Positions 13,467 to 25,200 of a stretch of 64,000 nucleotides of DNA are shown here, piece after piece. Positions within the stretch are counted from its first letter, which is position 1. Each line of letters starts with the position of its first letter. Where the stretch lies: positions 1,093,961-1,157,960 of the forward strand of contig CAJSYZ010000001.1 in the NCBI GenBank assembly GCA_910574455.1. Reading direction: 5' to 3'. The notes below the pieces were generated by a model. It saw only the letters and a list, made by a program, of their open reading frames with translations, was not told the origin of the DNA and ran no database searches. The stretch is from Trichaptum fuscoviolaceum (lineage: Eukaryota; Basidiomycota; Agaricomycetes; Hymenochaetales; Trichaptaceae). The position numbers and the translations under genes are program-made.

Positions 13467-15788
13467 ATGAGCTCTGAAACTAGTTCCACCATGTTCGAGC
13501 TCTCCTCGTCTCGTGCACCCTCTGGATCCAGGCATGACGATCAAATGAGAGAGAAGCAGTCCAAGTCCACTGGCTCTCTCCATCTCTCCGGGGCGAGATA
13601 CCCTCGGGGGATGAACATAGCTCCTGAAGAGGTGCCTAATCGACCATTTTTTGTCAAGATAGGAAAGGACGGTGTTCTCGTTGCACTTCGGAAGCTCGAC
13701 GATCAGTTGCTATCCGTAAGTGAAGACCATCGCCTCATGGTGTCTCGGACTCAATTCTCTCTTGTTCTTCAGGCTGGACGCGGGAAGATGCTATCGTCAA
13801 AGGTACTTAAGATGTTTCGTTCTCACCGTTATTTGTCACTGATCTCTGTATGTAGGAACCTGTGGACTGGATCGGAAGGGAAGTTGCGCCAGGCGAGGTT
13901 GGATTTATCAACCATGGTGGTTTGCCGAAGCTACTCACCAAGCCCGGTCGATATCCCGGGTTCCCCCTCCGGAATTGGTGGGCTCGGGAATGGCGAGGAT
14001 CTCAATCAAGTGTGTTACTATATCTCGTCGACCTTTTCCCATCCTAGAAATTAACTTTCATCAGTATCGGATACCGTAATTGAATTCTTGGGAATTACCA
14101 TTGTTCAGGTTTCGCAAAACCAAGCTGCTGTAGTATCCGATCCAAATAATAGCATCTTCGTCGTCAAGAATGGCGGGTTCGCGGCATTTTCAGTAGAGGG
14201 ATCCTACCAGGTCCTTGCTGTCGTCGATCAGACGCACTTAACGAACGAGATCAAGGATTCGGTCACCCGCGCTACGCTCGGATGGACCCAGGAAGTGATG
14301 ATGAGGAGTAATACTGGTCACGGGAGGTCCCAAGAATACGTGGTTGCACTGTTGTAAGTGGCGTCATTCTAATCAGTTCTCCGACTTTCTAACTTTAATC
14401 TTGTTCAGCCTCAACATCCCTGCTAATAACTGTGCAATCTTACAGAGGGGAGATGACCTTGAGCTCATGCCCGCTGGCCAACACTACATCACTAATCCTA
14501 ATGTCACTCTCCGTGGATTATTTGCGTTAGGCGAGAATCAGATCGAGATGCCTACCAAGGACATGTGCGTGTACTCACCTATGCATATCCCTGTGCTTGC
14601 TGATGAATCGATTACAGGTACACTCGGGATCAGGTTCCTGTCAGCCTAACAATATACCTTAAGTGGCAGTTGACTGAGCCCATGAAGGTATGTCTAAATG
14701 TCTTAACTTTGTTGAGGAAATTATTCCTCACTGGAACGAAATAGCTTGCAACCCATGGCTACAGTACACCCTATGACGCCCTAAGGTATGTCCTTTACAT
14801 GACATTTTGTCACGAGCCTCATATTCCAATACGCCAACTTTCAGGGATAAGACTCAGTCCATCCTCACCCAGATAGTCGCGCATCGTCAGTAATCCTTAT
14901 AAATGAACTCTTTCTTTACCACATCTGACACAACTTGCCATAGTGGATTATTCGTCAATGGTTAAACAACGATCCTTCGGCCCAGATAGTATGGACAGCG
15001 GAGATGATGCTTCATCGGCATTCGTCGACGCCTTACGTACTAGGGCGATGGATGATATGCTCCTCGCCGCACAAGAATACGGTATTGTTCTTAAGGACCT
15101 TGGTAAGTAGGATCTTAAAATCTATACTGCTCCTTGTTCTGAGAAGAGCATTGTCTGCCAATAGCCGTCATCAATAGGCAGTTCAAGGGAGAGATCGCAT
15201 CGACGATGGATAAACTAACCAGGAGAGCGCTGCAAGCACAGGTTGAAGCAGCTGTACGTAGTCTTGCGATCGCGCTTGTCTTTCCGTTCCACGAAAGGCT
15301 CACAATTGATGTTTGCGATAGAATGTTGACCGGGAAAACAGTAACAAGGTCAAGCAAGAGCAAGGTGCTCTCTCGGTGGCGAAGATTAAGTCCCAGGCTC
15401 GCAATGTGAGTATTGACGTTGTCTCCTTCATTTTGAAATATTGATGGCGTGTGCCATTTAGACCGAAGCCGATGCTGATGCGTACCAAGTTGTCGCAAGT
15501 GCACAAGCTGCTGCCAAGTCGGTACAAATCGCAGCGGAAGCACAGGCAGAAGCCACACGTATGGCGGCACGCGCTGAGGCAGATGCCATCCGCATTCGCG
15601 GCGATGCCGATGCTGCTATACTGGATACTTTTGCCCAAGAAATGCAGATGCGCCGTATCGAAGTTCAACGCATCGCAGCATATGGTAATCGTACAGTGTT
15701 CGTCCCTACAGGTGCCGACAGCTCGGATTGCGCAAGGAATGTCATCGGGGCTGCAAGTGCGGCTGTTGGAATCGCTGCCATGAACTAA
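13467..15788 (+). CDS. SPFH/band-7 (flotillin-like) domain protein
   Basis: Twelve exons: 13467-13715, 13773-13802, 13856-14009, 14065-14353, 14409-14564, 14618-14687, 14745-14785, 14845-14885, 14944-15102, 15165-15253, 15322-15405, 15462-15788. They total 1689 nt, 562 aa. After a Ser-rich N-terminus the protein has an SPFH-like beta-rich region (NNSIFVVKNGGFAAFSVEG, then MPTKDMYTRDQVPVSLTIYLKW). The helical tail is rich in Ala, Glu and Gln, as in the coiled coils that let SPFH proteins assemble into rings on membranes. It ends in a short Ala/Gly/Ile segment. SPFH proteins scaffold membrane microdomains; the specific role here is unknown. All introns are 50-65 nt with GT-AG ends and consistent phases, so the gene looks functional. 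Confidence 0.88.
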
Positions 15789-16579
15789 ATTCTATGAAAT
15801 TCCGACTTTCTTTCAAGCATCTCTTTACGTGTATATCTAAACTTATACCCAACATGTACTTATCTAATCGAATATCGTAGCTGGATTTTGCAGACTACGT
15901 CTGACCTAATGAATTCCATGGATACGCTGGAGCACCAGTTAGCGATAGCTCACCTTTACAATACATATATGACAGATCCCGGTAGCCCAGCACACCATTT
16001 TGTACGGGGTTTTTGCATTTACACTGTGTTGTACCGTGCCGTACGCAATGATCAGAGATGCCGTTTATCCTCAACAAAATCGGCGGTTTACCGTTGAGGT
16101 GATGTTCAAGTCATAAATCGAGACTGTCAAAGCAGGCAAGGTGAACCTTCCTTCGAGTTCTTTGATAAAGGGACGATCGAACCCTACTCGACTAACCCAA
16201 GAACAAGCCAGGGTGCGCTAAGTCTTCCAGAACGTGACGATAGTTGTAAGCCTGGCCCAAAGCACAGGCCTCTTCTTCTTCGTCGGGACCGATTGGACGG
16301 ACAGCGCGACTGGAGAAGTCCGAGTCCCTGACTAATTTTTGCACCTCTCTCGACGAAACCTGCGTGTGGGTGATTCGTTAAGAGTGGGAATATTATGAAG
16401 GATTCGGCTTTACGATCCATGGCAGAAGCATGAGAGAGAGGCGAGAATTGGGTTGTCACAAAAGATCAAGATAAGCAGTTAAGATAACATAGGTAATTGC
16501 GTTCTTTAGCCACAACTGAACCACTTGGTAGATATCGCATGCACGTCTAGGAGGGCATGTGTCCATATGAGTAACGGGA
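15789..16579. other. Intergenic stretch
   Basis: 3' flank of the SPFH gene and the start of the first gag-like module. No gene recognised. Confidence 0.4.
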
Positions 16580-17454
16580 TCAAGTTGACGTCGAAGTAGA
16601 CGTGGACGTGGAAGATGAAGTGGAGCTCGGGGCATTGTGACTATATACTGAAGAAGGTCCGGTAAGGGAACTTGGAGTAGGTCCTGTTGAGGACACTGCT
16701 CCTGTCATACGAGGAGCCGCAGCCGTCACAGGAGCACCGGAAGGCGTCAATACTGGAGTCGCGATGTCAGTAGGAGAATGGATTATGTAAGTATGTGTTG
16801 CGCACCCAAAGGCCCTCTCGGAAGCGACATCGGCGGTCCTACGTAGGTGTTCGAAGGCTCTAATCCGGTGCCAGGCATGGTCCCACCAGCAGCCTGACGG
16901 ATAGTTTGAAGGGTATCCCATTCCTTGACCATGTACGCAATGAGTTCTGCCGAGCCCTTCTTAATAATGTCCGCATTTGTTTCCTTGGACATGACCTGCG
17001 CGATGAGGGCAGGGTCGGCGAAGAAGACAAGGTGCTGATTGATCTGTTCCCTGGTTATAGGATCCGTTGCGAAAGCCTTCTTAACGACTTCGTGGCCAAG
17101 CATGAGGTCCGCTGCAAATGCCCCGTAGTCGCGTTCTCTTTGGCTGATAGTGTAGAAGCGGCGTAGGGTATCGAGCTGCTGGTTCAAGTGCATGAACCGC
17201 TTCCTAAAGTCGTCCGCAAACAATACGAAGGTAGCTAGTGCAATAAGCCTCGATCTGTTTCCATTCCACCATTGTACCGTGCTGGGCTCCTTGAGACAGC
17301 GCCCTGCTAGCTGAATCATGCTCTTTTCGGAAAGCTTAGGTGTACAATGCAGTTGATCCCGAATATCAAACGCGTCTTCGCAATTGTTGATAAAAATGGT
17401 GATCGCATCTGGAGTGAGAGGGCCGGTGAAGTCTGGTATCGTCGGGATATCCAT
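16580..17454 (-). pseudogene. Gag-like gene, copy A (tail frameshifted)
   Basis: Intronless minus-strand reading frame from ATG at 17454 (MDIPTIPDFTGPLTPDAI) to a stop at 16783, 223 aa. It resembles a retrotransposon Gag capsid-type domain: WWNGNRSR, a hydrophobic linker, then DDFRKRFMHLNQQLDTLRRFY and a helical region. No zinc knuckle, protease or polymerase follows. The Ser/Thr tail that ends copy B is present downstream but in another frame (stop at 16580), so copy A appears frameshifted near 16790. The short 223-aa form could still be made. Related copies lie at 19.7 and 56.2 kb. Assignment to Gag is by pattern only. Confidence 0.7.
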
Positions 17455-17639
17455 GACTTTGAGAGTGTTGAGTGGATGCAGTATGTCGAAGAGAACGAAG
17501 GCTCTTATATATCGGTAACCTGGATTTTGGAAACAGCTTACAGATATCTTTTGCACCTTCGATTGATCAGATAAGTACCACCAGTGACAATGAACTGTGC
17601 ACCGTACGCAACGCTTCACCCATCGCCAAAGTAGAGCAA

Positions 17640-18480
17640 GCCACCCAGGAAGTTAGAAATTGACAGCTTCCAATCAAGCTCTGCCAGGTCGGAAGAAAAC
17701 ACCTTTCACCGTGAGCCGCTTTCTGCGGAACACCACAATAGGTAAAGTTCCGACTTGGAAAAAGGAGAGATCGTCGGTTCTCCAACAATTTGACCTGTAC
17801 CGACGCTGAGAGAAAGGCATACACCAATCTCGGATGGGTAGTTAAGGGCAAATAGAAATCCTCAGCCTAAAAGCAATAAGAGCTTCATAAGTTTAGCATC
17901 GGAAGATGAAGGACAAAGGCACTAGCCTCATACCTGAACGCTTCTCAGTAGCGGCTGAGTAGCCCCAAGTTACAACTACGTCTGGAAGGCATAATGGTCA
18001 TACAAACAACGGCATCGAGTAGACGTGGAGGTAAGTAGAAGTTGAGCTCGAGGCATTACTACTGTATACCAAGGAAGGTCCCGCAAGGAAAACTTGACAA
18101 GAGCTTCCGCTCTTATTCGATCCGCATGATGAATGGTGATTGAGTCGTAGCACGTCGCAGTAAACCTGACATCCGAAAATTATGGGCAAGCAGTTGCCAT
18201 CATCTAGGCCTCGTTCGACATCTGGATGACCTATCAAACCACGCCCAGCGTAGCGCCGTTGTAGAATAAGCCACCGAACAAAGGAGAAGTTGCCAGTTTT
18301 CCATTCATCGATTTAACACATCCCTTACAGCTTGTACCGCACCCGGAAAAGGGAGCGACGAGATTGTGCCATGTGCGTGTACTATGGCAAATAGAGTTCC
18401 TCAGTCTGAAAGTGATAATGAGCGAAGCTAAAACCGAGAGAGACGTTGGCAAGGGTTAGGCTGCAAAAGTCACTAACAAC
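17640..18480 (-). repeat. Degenerate ~100-bp repeats and a deleted gag-like copy
   Basis: Between about 17990 and 18080 lies the Ser/Thr-tail end of a gag-like gene. It is joined directly to sequence that elsewhere lies upstream of the gag-like start codon, so this looks like an internal-deletion derivative. On either side (about 17680-17850 and 18240-18400) are diverged copies of a repeat with the recurring words AAGGAGAAGTTGCCAG, TTTTCCATTCAT and GGAACGCC...GACGGTAAGATC, also found at 20.6-21.1 kb and 57.4-57.6 kb. Confidence 0.65.
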
Positions 18481-18515
18481 GCTTCTTCTGACTACCAGTC
18501 AGCGCCATGCAATCT

Positions 18516-19030
18516 TCATTCGAAAGCACTGTAAAAATTACGAACGTTTCGCTTGCTACCGCGTGCGCTGTCACGTTCCCGTTCAACTCTTCGCTTGATG
18601 CTCGGGCGTATATTCCAGCATGGTTGCGTTTCTCTTCCACTCCATAAGCGGATTGGGTTGAGACGTGCGTAGAGAGGCTTAGCTTTCATCAAGCGCTCTA
18701 CAAGTGCGAGTACTGAGGTATCGACGAGTGTGGTGTCGCCTTTTGTCTTCCATGCTGTCCACTTCATCTAATTCTGCCACTGTAGTCCTCTGTCAGCGCC
18801 CCACCCACATTCCGACAGAGTGCTCACCACCAAGACTCTTTCGACATTTCCTAAGCAACAACAGATAGTCAACCTCGACCACATTGCCCCGGGGGCCATC
18901 TTCATGATCAATGCTTCCCAGACTTCTTCGCCAGTCACTTTGCGACAAAGAATCAATCACCACATCCTCCTGGATTCTTCCTGAACTCTCGTTTATATTC
19001 AAAGTCATTTTGATTGATAGGAGCGATGTG
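18516..19030 (-). pseudogene. Small companion gene of the gag-like module, copy A (broken)
   Basis: Minus-strand sequence related in both DNA and translation to 57.87-58.32 kb. The shared protein words are EDGP-GN-V-V-YLLLLR, LMKAKPL, and a C-terminal basic segment ERERDSA-GSKRNVR. In this copy the parts lie in different frames: an indel falls just before HEDGPRGN and another near 18790. No family recognised. It lies upstream of the gag-like gene on the same strand. Confidence 0.5.
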
Positions 19031-19369
19031 TGTATGTTTTTACGGGTTCTTCGAGATGGTGTACGGTGACGTAGCAATTTGACAGTTGAGCCAAGGGTAC
19101 TGCGGAGTGTTTGCGGTCGCCGAGAAGTTAACTGGATAAACTAGGCCTGTTAGAGAAGGCTTTGATCAAAGGGGCGAAGGGGCCGTATCACAGTATGCCC
19201 GAATCCACGCCTCGAAGCAAATGCAGATGGATAAGACAATCTAGACAAGAGATTCAAGTAGATTCCATGAGGAAAAGACTTCAGGTCGCAAAGCTTGTTT
19301 GTTCATTGAGGGTGTTGAATGAGCGAAAGTTGAAGACAACGAACAATCCGCCGCGCTGATCAACAATTC

Positions 19370-19500
19370 CATCATCACGTTGATCCTATCATAGTACGCG
19401 GAGTAAACTTGACCCTGGTCCCTGACTCCGAGTCGGAGTGACAGCCTGAGTCAGGGAAACTTCCTTTTGCTGAAAGTGACTGAAACGTCACTTGCCATGT
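19370..19500 (+). repeat. Module-tail repeat
   Basis: Contains TAAACTTGACCCTGG, the 15-mer odd palindrome ACTCCGAGTCGGAGT (19425-19439) and CAGGGAAACTTCCTTTTGCTG. Related sequence is found near 21545-21700, 54425-54450 (opposite orientation) and 58600-58640. Confidence 0.6.
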
Positions 19501-19700
19501 AGTAGTAAACGTCCTGAGCGACTGAAAATTTCGCACACAATGGATCTTCAAGTTTACGAGCAATTTTATGAATGATATGAATGCAGACAACGCCAAGGAA
19601 ACTTATATCTGGCTATATCGTGTCTTAACTACAACACACCGAATAACTACAAACACGTCTGAGCGACATTGTGGGCCATGTGGCAATATGAGTAGCGGAA

Positions 19701-20459
19701 TCAAGTAGACGTGGAAGTAGATGTGGAAGTGGAAGTGGAAGTGGAACTCGGGGAATTAATCCTATTGCCTGTAGACGAAGGGGCGGCCGTCAGTCCTGGA
19801 GTTGAGTTGTCAGCTAAGGGGAATGGACAAATGATGTGAGGCGCACCTGCAACAGTTGCAGCTCCAGGCCCGGTTCCAGGCGGAGCCCCACCGGAAGCCA
19901 GACGGATAGCTTGAAGCTCATCCCACTTCGTAGTCATATATTCCTTGAGAATGTCCGTATCCGTTATCTTCTTGAGAATCTCGGGGTTTTTCCTATCCTT
20001 TTCCAAGATCCACGCAACGAAGGTGGTGTTGGCGTTGAAGATGAGGAGTTGGTTAAACTGGAGGTTGGTGATTTGGTCTGTCGCAAAGAACGCCATATTA
20101 ACGAGCTTGCGGGCCTGGGTAAGGTCCTCCTGGAATGTCCTGTAGTCGCGATCTCCCTGGCTGATGGTGTAGAAGTAACGCAGCGCTTCGAGTTTCGGGT
20201 CAAGGAGCAAGAACCGCCTTTTGAAGGCAGTCTTAAAGCTATCGAAGGTTCGAAAGTCCGATCTTTTAACGTTCCACCACAGGACCGTGCTGGGTTCCTT
20301 GAGATGGAGTCCTGCTAACAGGGGTTTAATGTCCTCGCCGATGTCTTTGGAGCTGAGCGCCTTATAGATTTTAAATGCATCTTCGCAGTTGGTGAAGAAG
20401 ACGTTGATGGCATCCAGAGTGAGAGGACCGGTGAAGTCTGGAATGCTTGGGATGGACAT
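19701..20459 (-). CDS. Gag-like protein with Ser/Thr tail, copy B (intact)
   Basis: Intronless 252-aa frame beginning MSIPSIPDFTGPLTLDAI. Same layout as copies A and C: acidic N-terminal segment, WWNVKRSDFRTFDSF, FKRRFLLLDPKLEALRYFY, then helices ending LQAIRLASGGAPPGTG. This is the only copy whose frame runs without a break into the terminal Ser/Thr repeat (SSTSTSTSTSTST). The capsid-like part resembles Gag of Ty3/gypsy elements, but no knuckle, protease, polymerase or long terminal repeats are visible around it. It may be a pol-less retroelement product or a domesticated gag. Function unknown. Confidence 0.75.
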   Translation of the reverse strand: MSIPSIPDFTGPLTLDAINVFFTNCEDAFKIYKALSSKDIGEDIKPLLAGLHLKEPSTVLWWNVKRSDFRTFDSFKTAFKRRFLLLDPKLEALRYFYTISQGDRDYRTFQEDLTQARKLVNMAFFATDQITNLQFNQLLIFNANTTFVAWILEKDRKNPEILKKITDTDILKEYMTTKWDELQAIRLASGGAPPGTGPGAATVAGAPHIICPFPLADNSTPGLTAAPSSTGNRINSPSSTSTSTSTSTSTST

Positions 20460-20599
20460 GGCTATGAGAGAGGGGAATGGATAACAAACTTCGAGGTAAG
20501 AAGATGTGTCTCTTATACTGTTGCTTGGAACATGGGAAACAACTTGAAAGTACAGCAGCTTCCGCTCCTATTTCGATTCATCAGATGTATATGGTGATA

Positions 20600-21110
20600 T
20601 TACAGCAGGCACCGTACTTAGCAAAACGTCACGGTAAGACGAATCTCCGAAGCAAAAGTGGTTACCAGTTTTCCTTTCATGTTGGCTTGCTCTGACTGCT
20701 GGAGAGATACCCTTCCAGCGGGAACCGCACATAGTGGAACGCCGTGACGGTAAGATCAACCTCCGCAGAGATGTGGTAGGTAAAATTTCATTCTTCTTCC
20801 TCTGCTCCGACAGCTAGAGAGCACACTAACAACGTGCACCGCACCATGCGGAGCTCCACAGAATTTTGACCTCCGAACAAAGGAGAAGTTGTCAGTCTTC
20901 CATTCATATTGGCCTAGCTCAACATACATTTTACACTGTATACCGTATCCGATGGAACGCCTGGACGGTGAAATCATCCTCCGAAAGCTGATGAGAAGTC
21001 GTTGCTATGCTCTCGTTCGAAATTAACCTGCTTCGAATGTGGAGAAAAGAATCGGCCAGTCACAGTAAGATTTGCCTCCGAAGATGAAGGACCTAATGAC
21101 CATCCTTCAT
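20600..21110 (-). repeat. Upstream degenerate tandem repeats of module B
   Basis: At least three diverged units of roughly 100-120 bp lie upstream of copy B. Each carries a version of CCGaaCAAAGGAGAAGTTG..CAG, a TTTCATT/CCATTCATnTTGG block, and a GGAACGC(C)...GACGGTAAGATC block followed by CTCCG. The same words occur at 17.7-18.4 and 57.4-57.6 kb. Confidence 0.6.
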
Positions 21111-21539
21111 GCCATATTCCTTCCCAAAGTTCACTGGTAGCCACGCCTTCCATACGCTTTGCAGCTCGACTGTCATCCGCCCCATCCTCTTCATTCCTTC
21201 CTAGGTCCTCAATGAATCAGAAGTCAATCTGATTGACAGGAGCAACGAGTGGGGTGAATACGTCGGCGATGGTCAAACTCTTGACTGAATCAACAAGGTC
21301 ACTCCCCCTATTCTTCCCCTCAAGATACTGCACGGAGATTTCGGTCGACGGCGAACTTCTACAATACTCCGCAGCATGCTTTATGTCTCGAAACAGGAGC
21401 AAACAGATATGTCAGATCCAGACATGCGAGCCGAAGAAAGCATTGAGTGGCCTTCAAGATGCGAAGCGAAGCATGGTGGTTCAGTAAGAGGCTTGCGGGC
21501 GAAAGTGGAAATGACACGCCGATCAAAACGTCGATCCGA

Positions 21540-21720
21540 CCGGAGTCAACTTGACCCACTGGCAATGACGACTGCCAGTCACGGCAAACATAGGAAGCTG
21601 TCTGAAGTGAAGACAGGGCGTGTGAAGCTGTGTCCCTTCTTTAGAACACATCAGGGAAACTACTTTCTGCTGAAAGTGACTTAAGTGTTACTTAAACGTC
21701 CTGAGAGACTGAAGTCTTAA
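21540..21720 (+). repeat. Uninterrupted copy of the repeat that hosts the 54-kb foldback
   Basis: The segment running from CACGGCAAACATAGGAAGC (near 21580) through CTTTAGAACACATCAGGG matches, in reverse complement, the two sides of the 54.45-55.33 kb foldback element. Here it is continuous. The following GCTGAAAGTGACTTAAG block is also related to 19.45 kb. Confidence 0.65.
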
Positions 21721-22257
21721 ATAAGGCAAGCTTTACTTATTCATGCATGTCCTCCCATTATTCAGGACAAGTTGGCTGAAATAAGTGCGGGCTGGCTTAA
21801 ATAAGGAAAGATGGCTGAATCAGTGCTCTAAGTGTTTCAGGCATTCTGCACCCCAGTGCTCCAGTGTATCATCCTTTAATTACAGCAGTAGACAAGTGTT
21901 GTAAGACTAATTGCAGTGCTCAAGAGTCTAAGTGCATAAGAACGATCCAAGTATTTCATTGCATCAGAAATATATAAGACAACATTATGTAGCTATCAGT
22001 GCCTCAGCGTTCAAGTACATCAGTCATTTACGCAAGACTAAGCATAGCAGTCGCTATCATGGGATCCGCCACGACATTATCCTGAACCTCTTCCGTGACG
22101 GGCAGTGGCAGACCACATTTCGCTGCCGTGCCTTTGTTTCTACTGCTACGCCAAAGAACATGCAGAATTGAAGACTGCTCTGCGAGTCGATGGTAATATA
22201 ATGTTGAGCGCACGGACAGAAACGGGGAGAAGAGGCTCACTAGTGATTGATTTGCCC
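21721..22257. other. Repeat-like AT-rich stretch without a gene
   Basis: Reiterated words such as GGCTGAAATAAG, GGCTTAAATAAG and AGTGCTC resemble decayed non-autonomous element sequence. No gene recognised. Confidence 0.4.
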
Positions 22258-25200
22258 TTAGAAGTCTACGCAGTCCGTAGCCGAATCCCATTTTGAAGCG
22301 TCGTCCTCCTCATGATCACCATCTCCACCTAAATCCTTGTCCTTGTCCTTGCCCTCGCCCTCGCCGTCGCCCTCGCCGTCGTCCTCGCCGTCGCCCTCGC
22401 CGTCGTCCTCGCCGTCGCCCTCGCCGTCGTCCTCGCCGTCGTCCTCGCCGTCGCCCTCGCCGTCGTCCTCGCCGTCGTCATCGCCCTCGCCGTCGTCATT
22501 GCCCTCGCCGTCGTCATCGCCCTCGCCGTCATCATCGCCCTTGCACTCAATCTTGTCAACTCCCTCGTCCCCGCTCTCACTCAGGTTGTCGTCACCCTCA
22601 GCATTAGCATGCTCGTCCTCTGCATCACCTTCCACCTCGCCTCTATACTCAGCCACCTCACGCTCTTCGCCCTTATCGTCGGTTCCGTCGGTTCCGTCTT
22701 CCCAATTATCAGCGTCTTCGTCATACGCTTTTTCGCAGGTCGAATCTGCATCCATAACGTCAAAATACAAGGAGAAGTCCCTGCCAGTGATACCCGATCC
22801 AACAAGTTCGGTGTTCTTTCTCGTATCGATATCTGTACTGGCATCGTAAGCTAGGAGGCGGGATCGAACCTTTTCCCAGTTTGATTCAGTGAAGAAAGAG
22901 GGATTTGACAACAAGTTAACATAGTCGTCCGTATGAGGTTGCCACAGAGCGCTAGTGAAATACCACTCAGCGCCGCCAAGTTCTTCTTTGATATTTTGCA
23001 ACCGAGCCACCTGTTTATCAATGGCAACCTTGACCTATCCATGGGAAGATCAGCGAATAAGGACAATATAAGTGCTGAAAAAAGTAGATACCGCTGTTGC
23101 CGCAAGGGCGAGGGCACCGATAGGCTTTCCTATGGTGTTTCTGTCCAGTATTTTATGCCGACCCATGGCCAAGACAATGTGTACGGACAACACTGAGACC
23201 ACAAGGTCAGAGCAGAACAGTCCTTGCTTCTGTACATTTAGAGTCAATGCATGGACACAAAATGCGACAATAAATACTCTTTTACTTACCCTCTCCATAC
23301 TATACCAGCTTTCCCATAGAAACGGTTCGGCTTTCTTCTTGTCAACTAGCGACTGCAACGTCTTCACAATTGCTTCGTTTCGCATTGATTTTGATTGTTC
23401 GCCGCTGATAAAACTTGCAACTGATTGCTCAGCTTTCTCAAAAAGTTTCTTGCGCCAGCTATCAGAGCATCTCTGGGCCACCTGAAATACAAGGATCGCA
23501 TCTCAATTTGGTAAAGGTGACTTGGAGATAAGTTAGATTGACTCAACTAGAGAACAGATATCGGCGAACTGAGTTTCGTAACTGAATTCCACAGAATCAA
23601 ACACTTTCCCCCACAGTGAGCTGATGAGCTTATTGTCCGGAGTTTGCCATGGTGTGACGGACTTTCCAACTGCGCGAAATAGTGAAGGTAATAGAATATG
23701 AGTCCATCCTGCCTGAGTACCGGGAGGGAGACACTGGTTCGTCGCCCTTTTCCTGCCTGGCACGCGAGATCCTTCCCTTCCTTCATTTTGATCCTTGTCC
23801 TCAAGTCCCACTGATGTCTGCATATACGTACATCAGCAAAATATGTCATAGAAATGAATTTGATTTGACAAACTGAGCTAGTAGTCCGAGAGACTTTGCG
23901 ATGACCTTGATAAGCCCCAGTCACTATCACTTCGGGTCCGGGGGTGCGGGACGCTCTCGTCATTGCAAGCGACGGTGCTCAAGGTGCTAACGACATCTTT
24001 CAACCACCAGACTATTAGTAAGAAAAAAAGGTGAATGCCTACATTTAGAGTGTATCAATCGACTCTCACTTACTTCATTATCAGCCACCAGCGACTGCCT
24101 CTTGCGATTAGAGGTAGCGGATCCAAGCTCCGGCTGCAGCACGTCAGAAAGCTGTTATCCGTGGCAAGTGAACAGCTCGAAAAGAAGCACTTACTGTCAT
24201 ATCGGCCTCAGGCCGATAAGGAATGTCAGAGGGTTTCCTCTTCTTACTCAAGTCCTTTCCGCCTGATCAGATACGAACTTAAAATGCCGGTTACCATAGA
24301 ATTGACGCTTACTGTGGCACCGGCCTGTGTGTCCATGTCAGTCAACAATGACTTCTTGATCTTGACAGCCTTATTAGCCTATTGAGATGGTTTAAAATAA
24401 GTAAACATAAAATGAAGGAATTCATTGCACGTGAAGGTAGAAGAATTACCACATTAACCTGAGAGTCGGTGTCTGGTGGCGACTTCCTCTTTCCGTTCTT
24501 TGTGACTGTGATGTCCTATTCATATTCACACATTAGCGCTCAACTTGAAGTGAAGAAGGAAACGAATAGTTGCCACAGGAGAGCACCGGAAGTGAGCCTA
24601 CAGTGCATCAACACTCACATATACCTGTACACGGGGTTCCAAGGCTAGTGATTGCACCTTACAACCATAAATAAGGGGGGAACGAGAGAAGTTGAGATAA
24701 GATAGACTTACCGGTGCGCTAAGCTGCGAAATAGCAGTCCTCTTGTTTGCATCCTATCAAAATACCAATTCAGTAAGCAATGAAGGAAGGATGTACCATG
24801 AAGATCACTGTCTGGTACTCACCTGTCCACCTGGTTTTATCTTGTTATTCTTATCCTCGAGTACGGGAAGGGATTACTCAGTAGATTGAAAAAATGTAGA
24901 ATGATATGACATCGCTTACCGTTGAAACCTGCGACCCGGAAAGAGTGTCACGCAATAACTTCCTTTTCTTCGAGTTGACGTTGCTGCTACCTCCATCCTG
25001 TTCATGAGACGGCAGTTGGCAGATAAATAATAACGAAGGAATATGAACAAACGGTCATGGAGCAACTGACATGAATCGAACAGTAATCAGTCGGACTCAC
25101 ACAAGCTTGAGCCGGCCTTGTTAGCCTCTTCGGATCGCTTCCGCCCTATAAACAAGTTATTCAGACTGCATCTGCCATTCTAATGCTCCGTCAACTCACA

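Noticed and set aside
22350..22545. CRISPR-like array
   Set aside because: Contiguous hexamer repeats inside a coding frame, without spacers, in a fungal genome.
22293..22849. Plus-strand frames rich in PRRRPRRR or SPSPSPS
   Set aside because: They are translations of the minisatellite in other frames; the minus-strand acidic frame fits the gene with proper introns.
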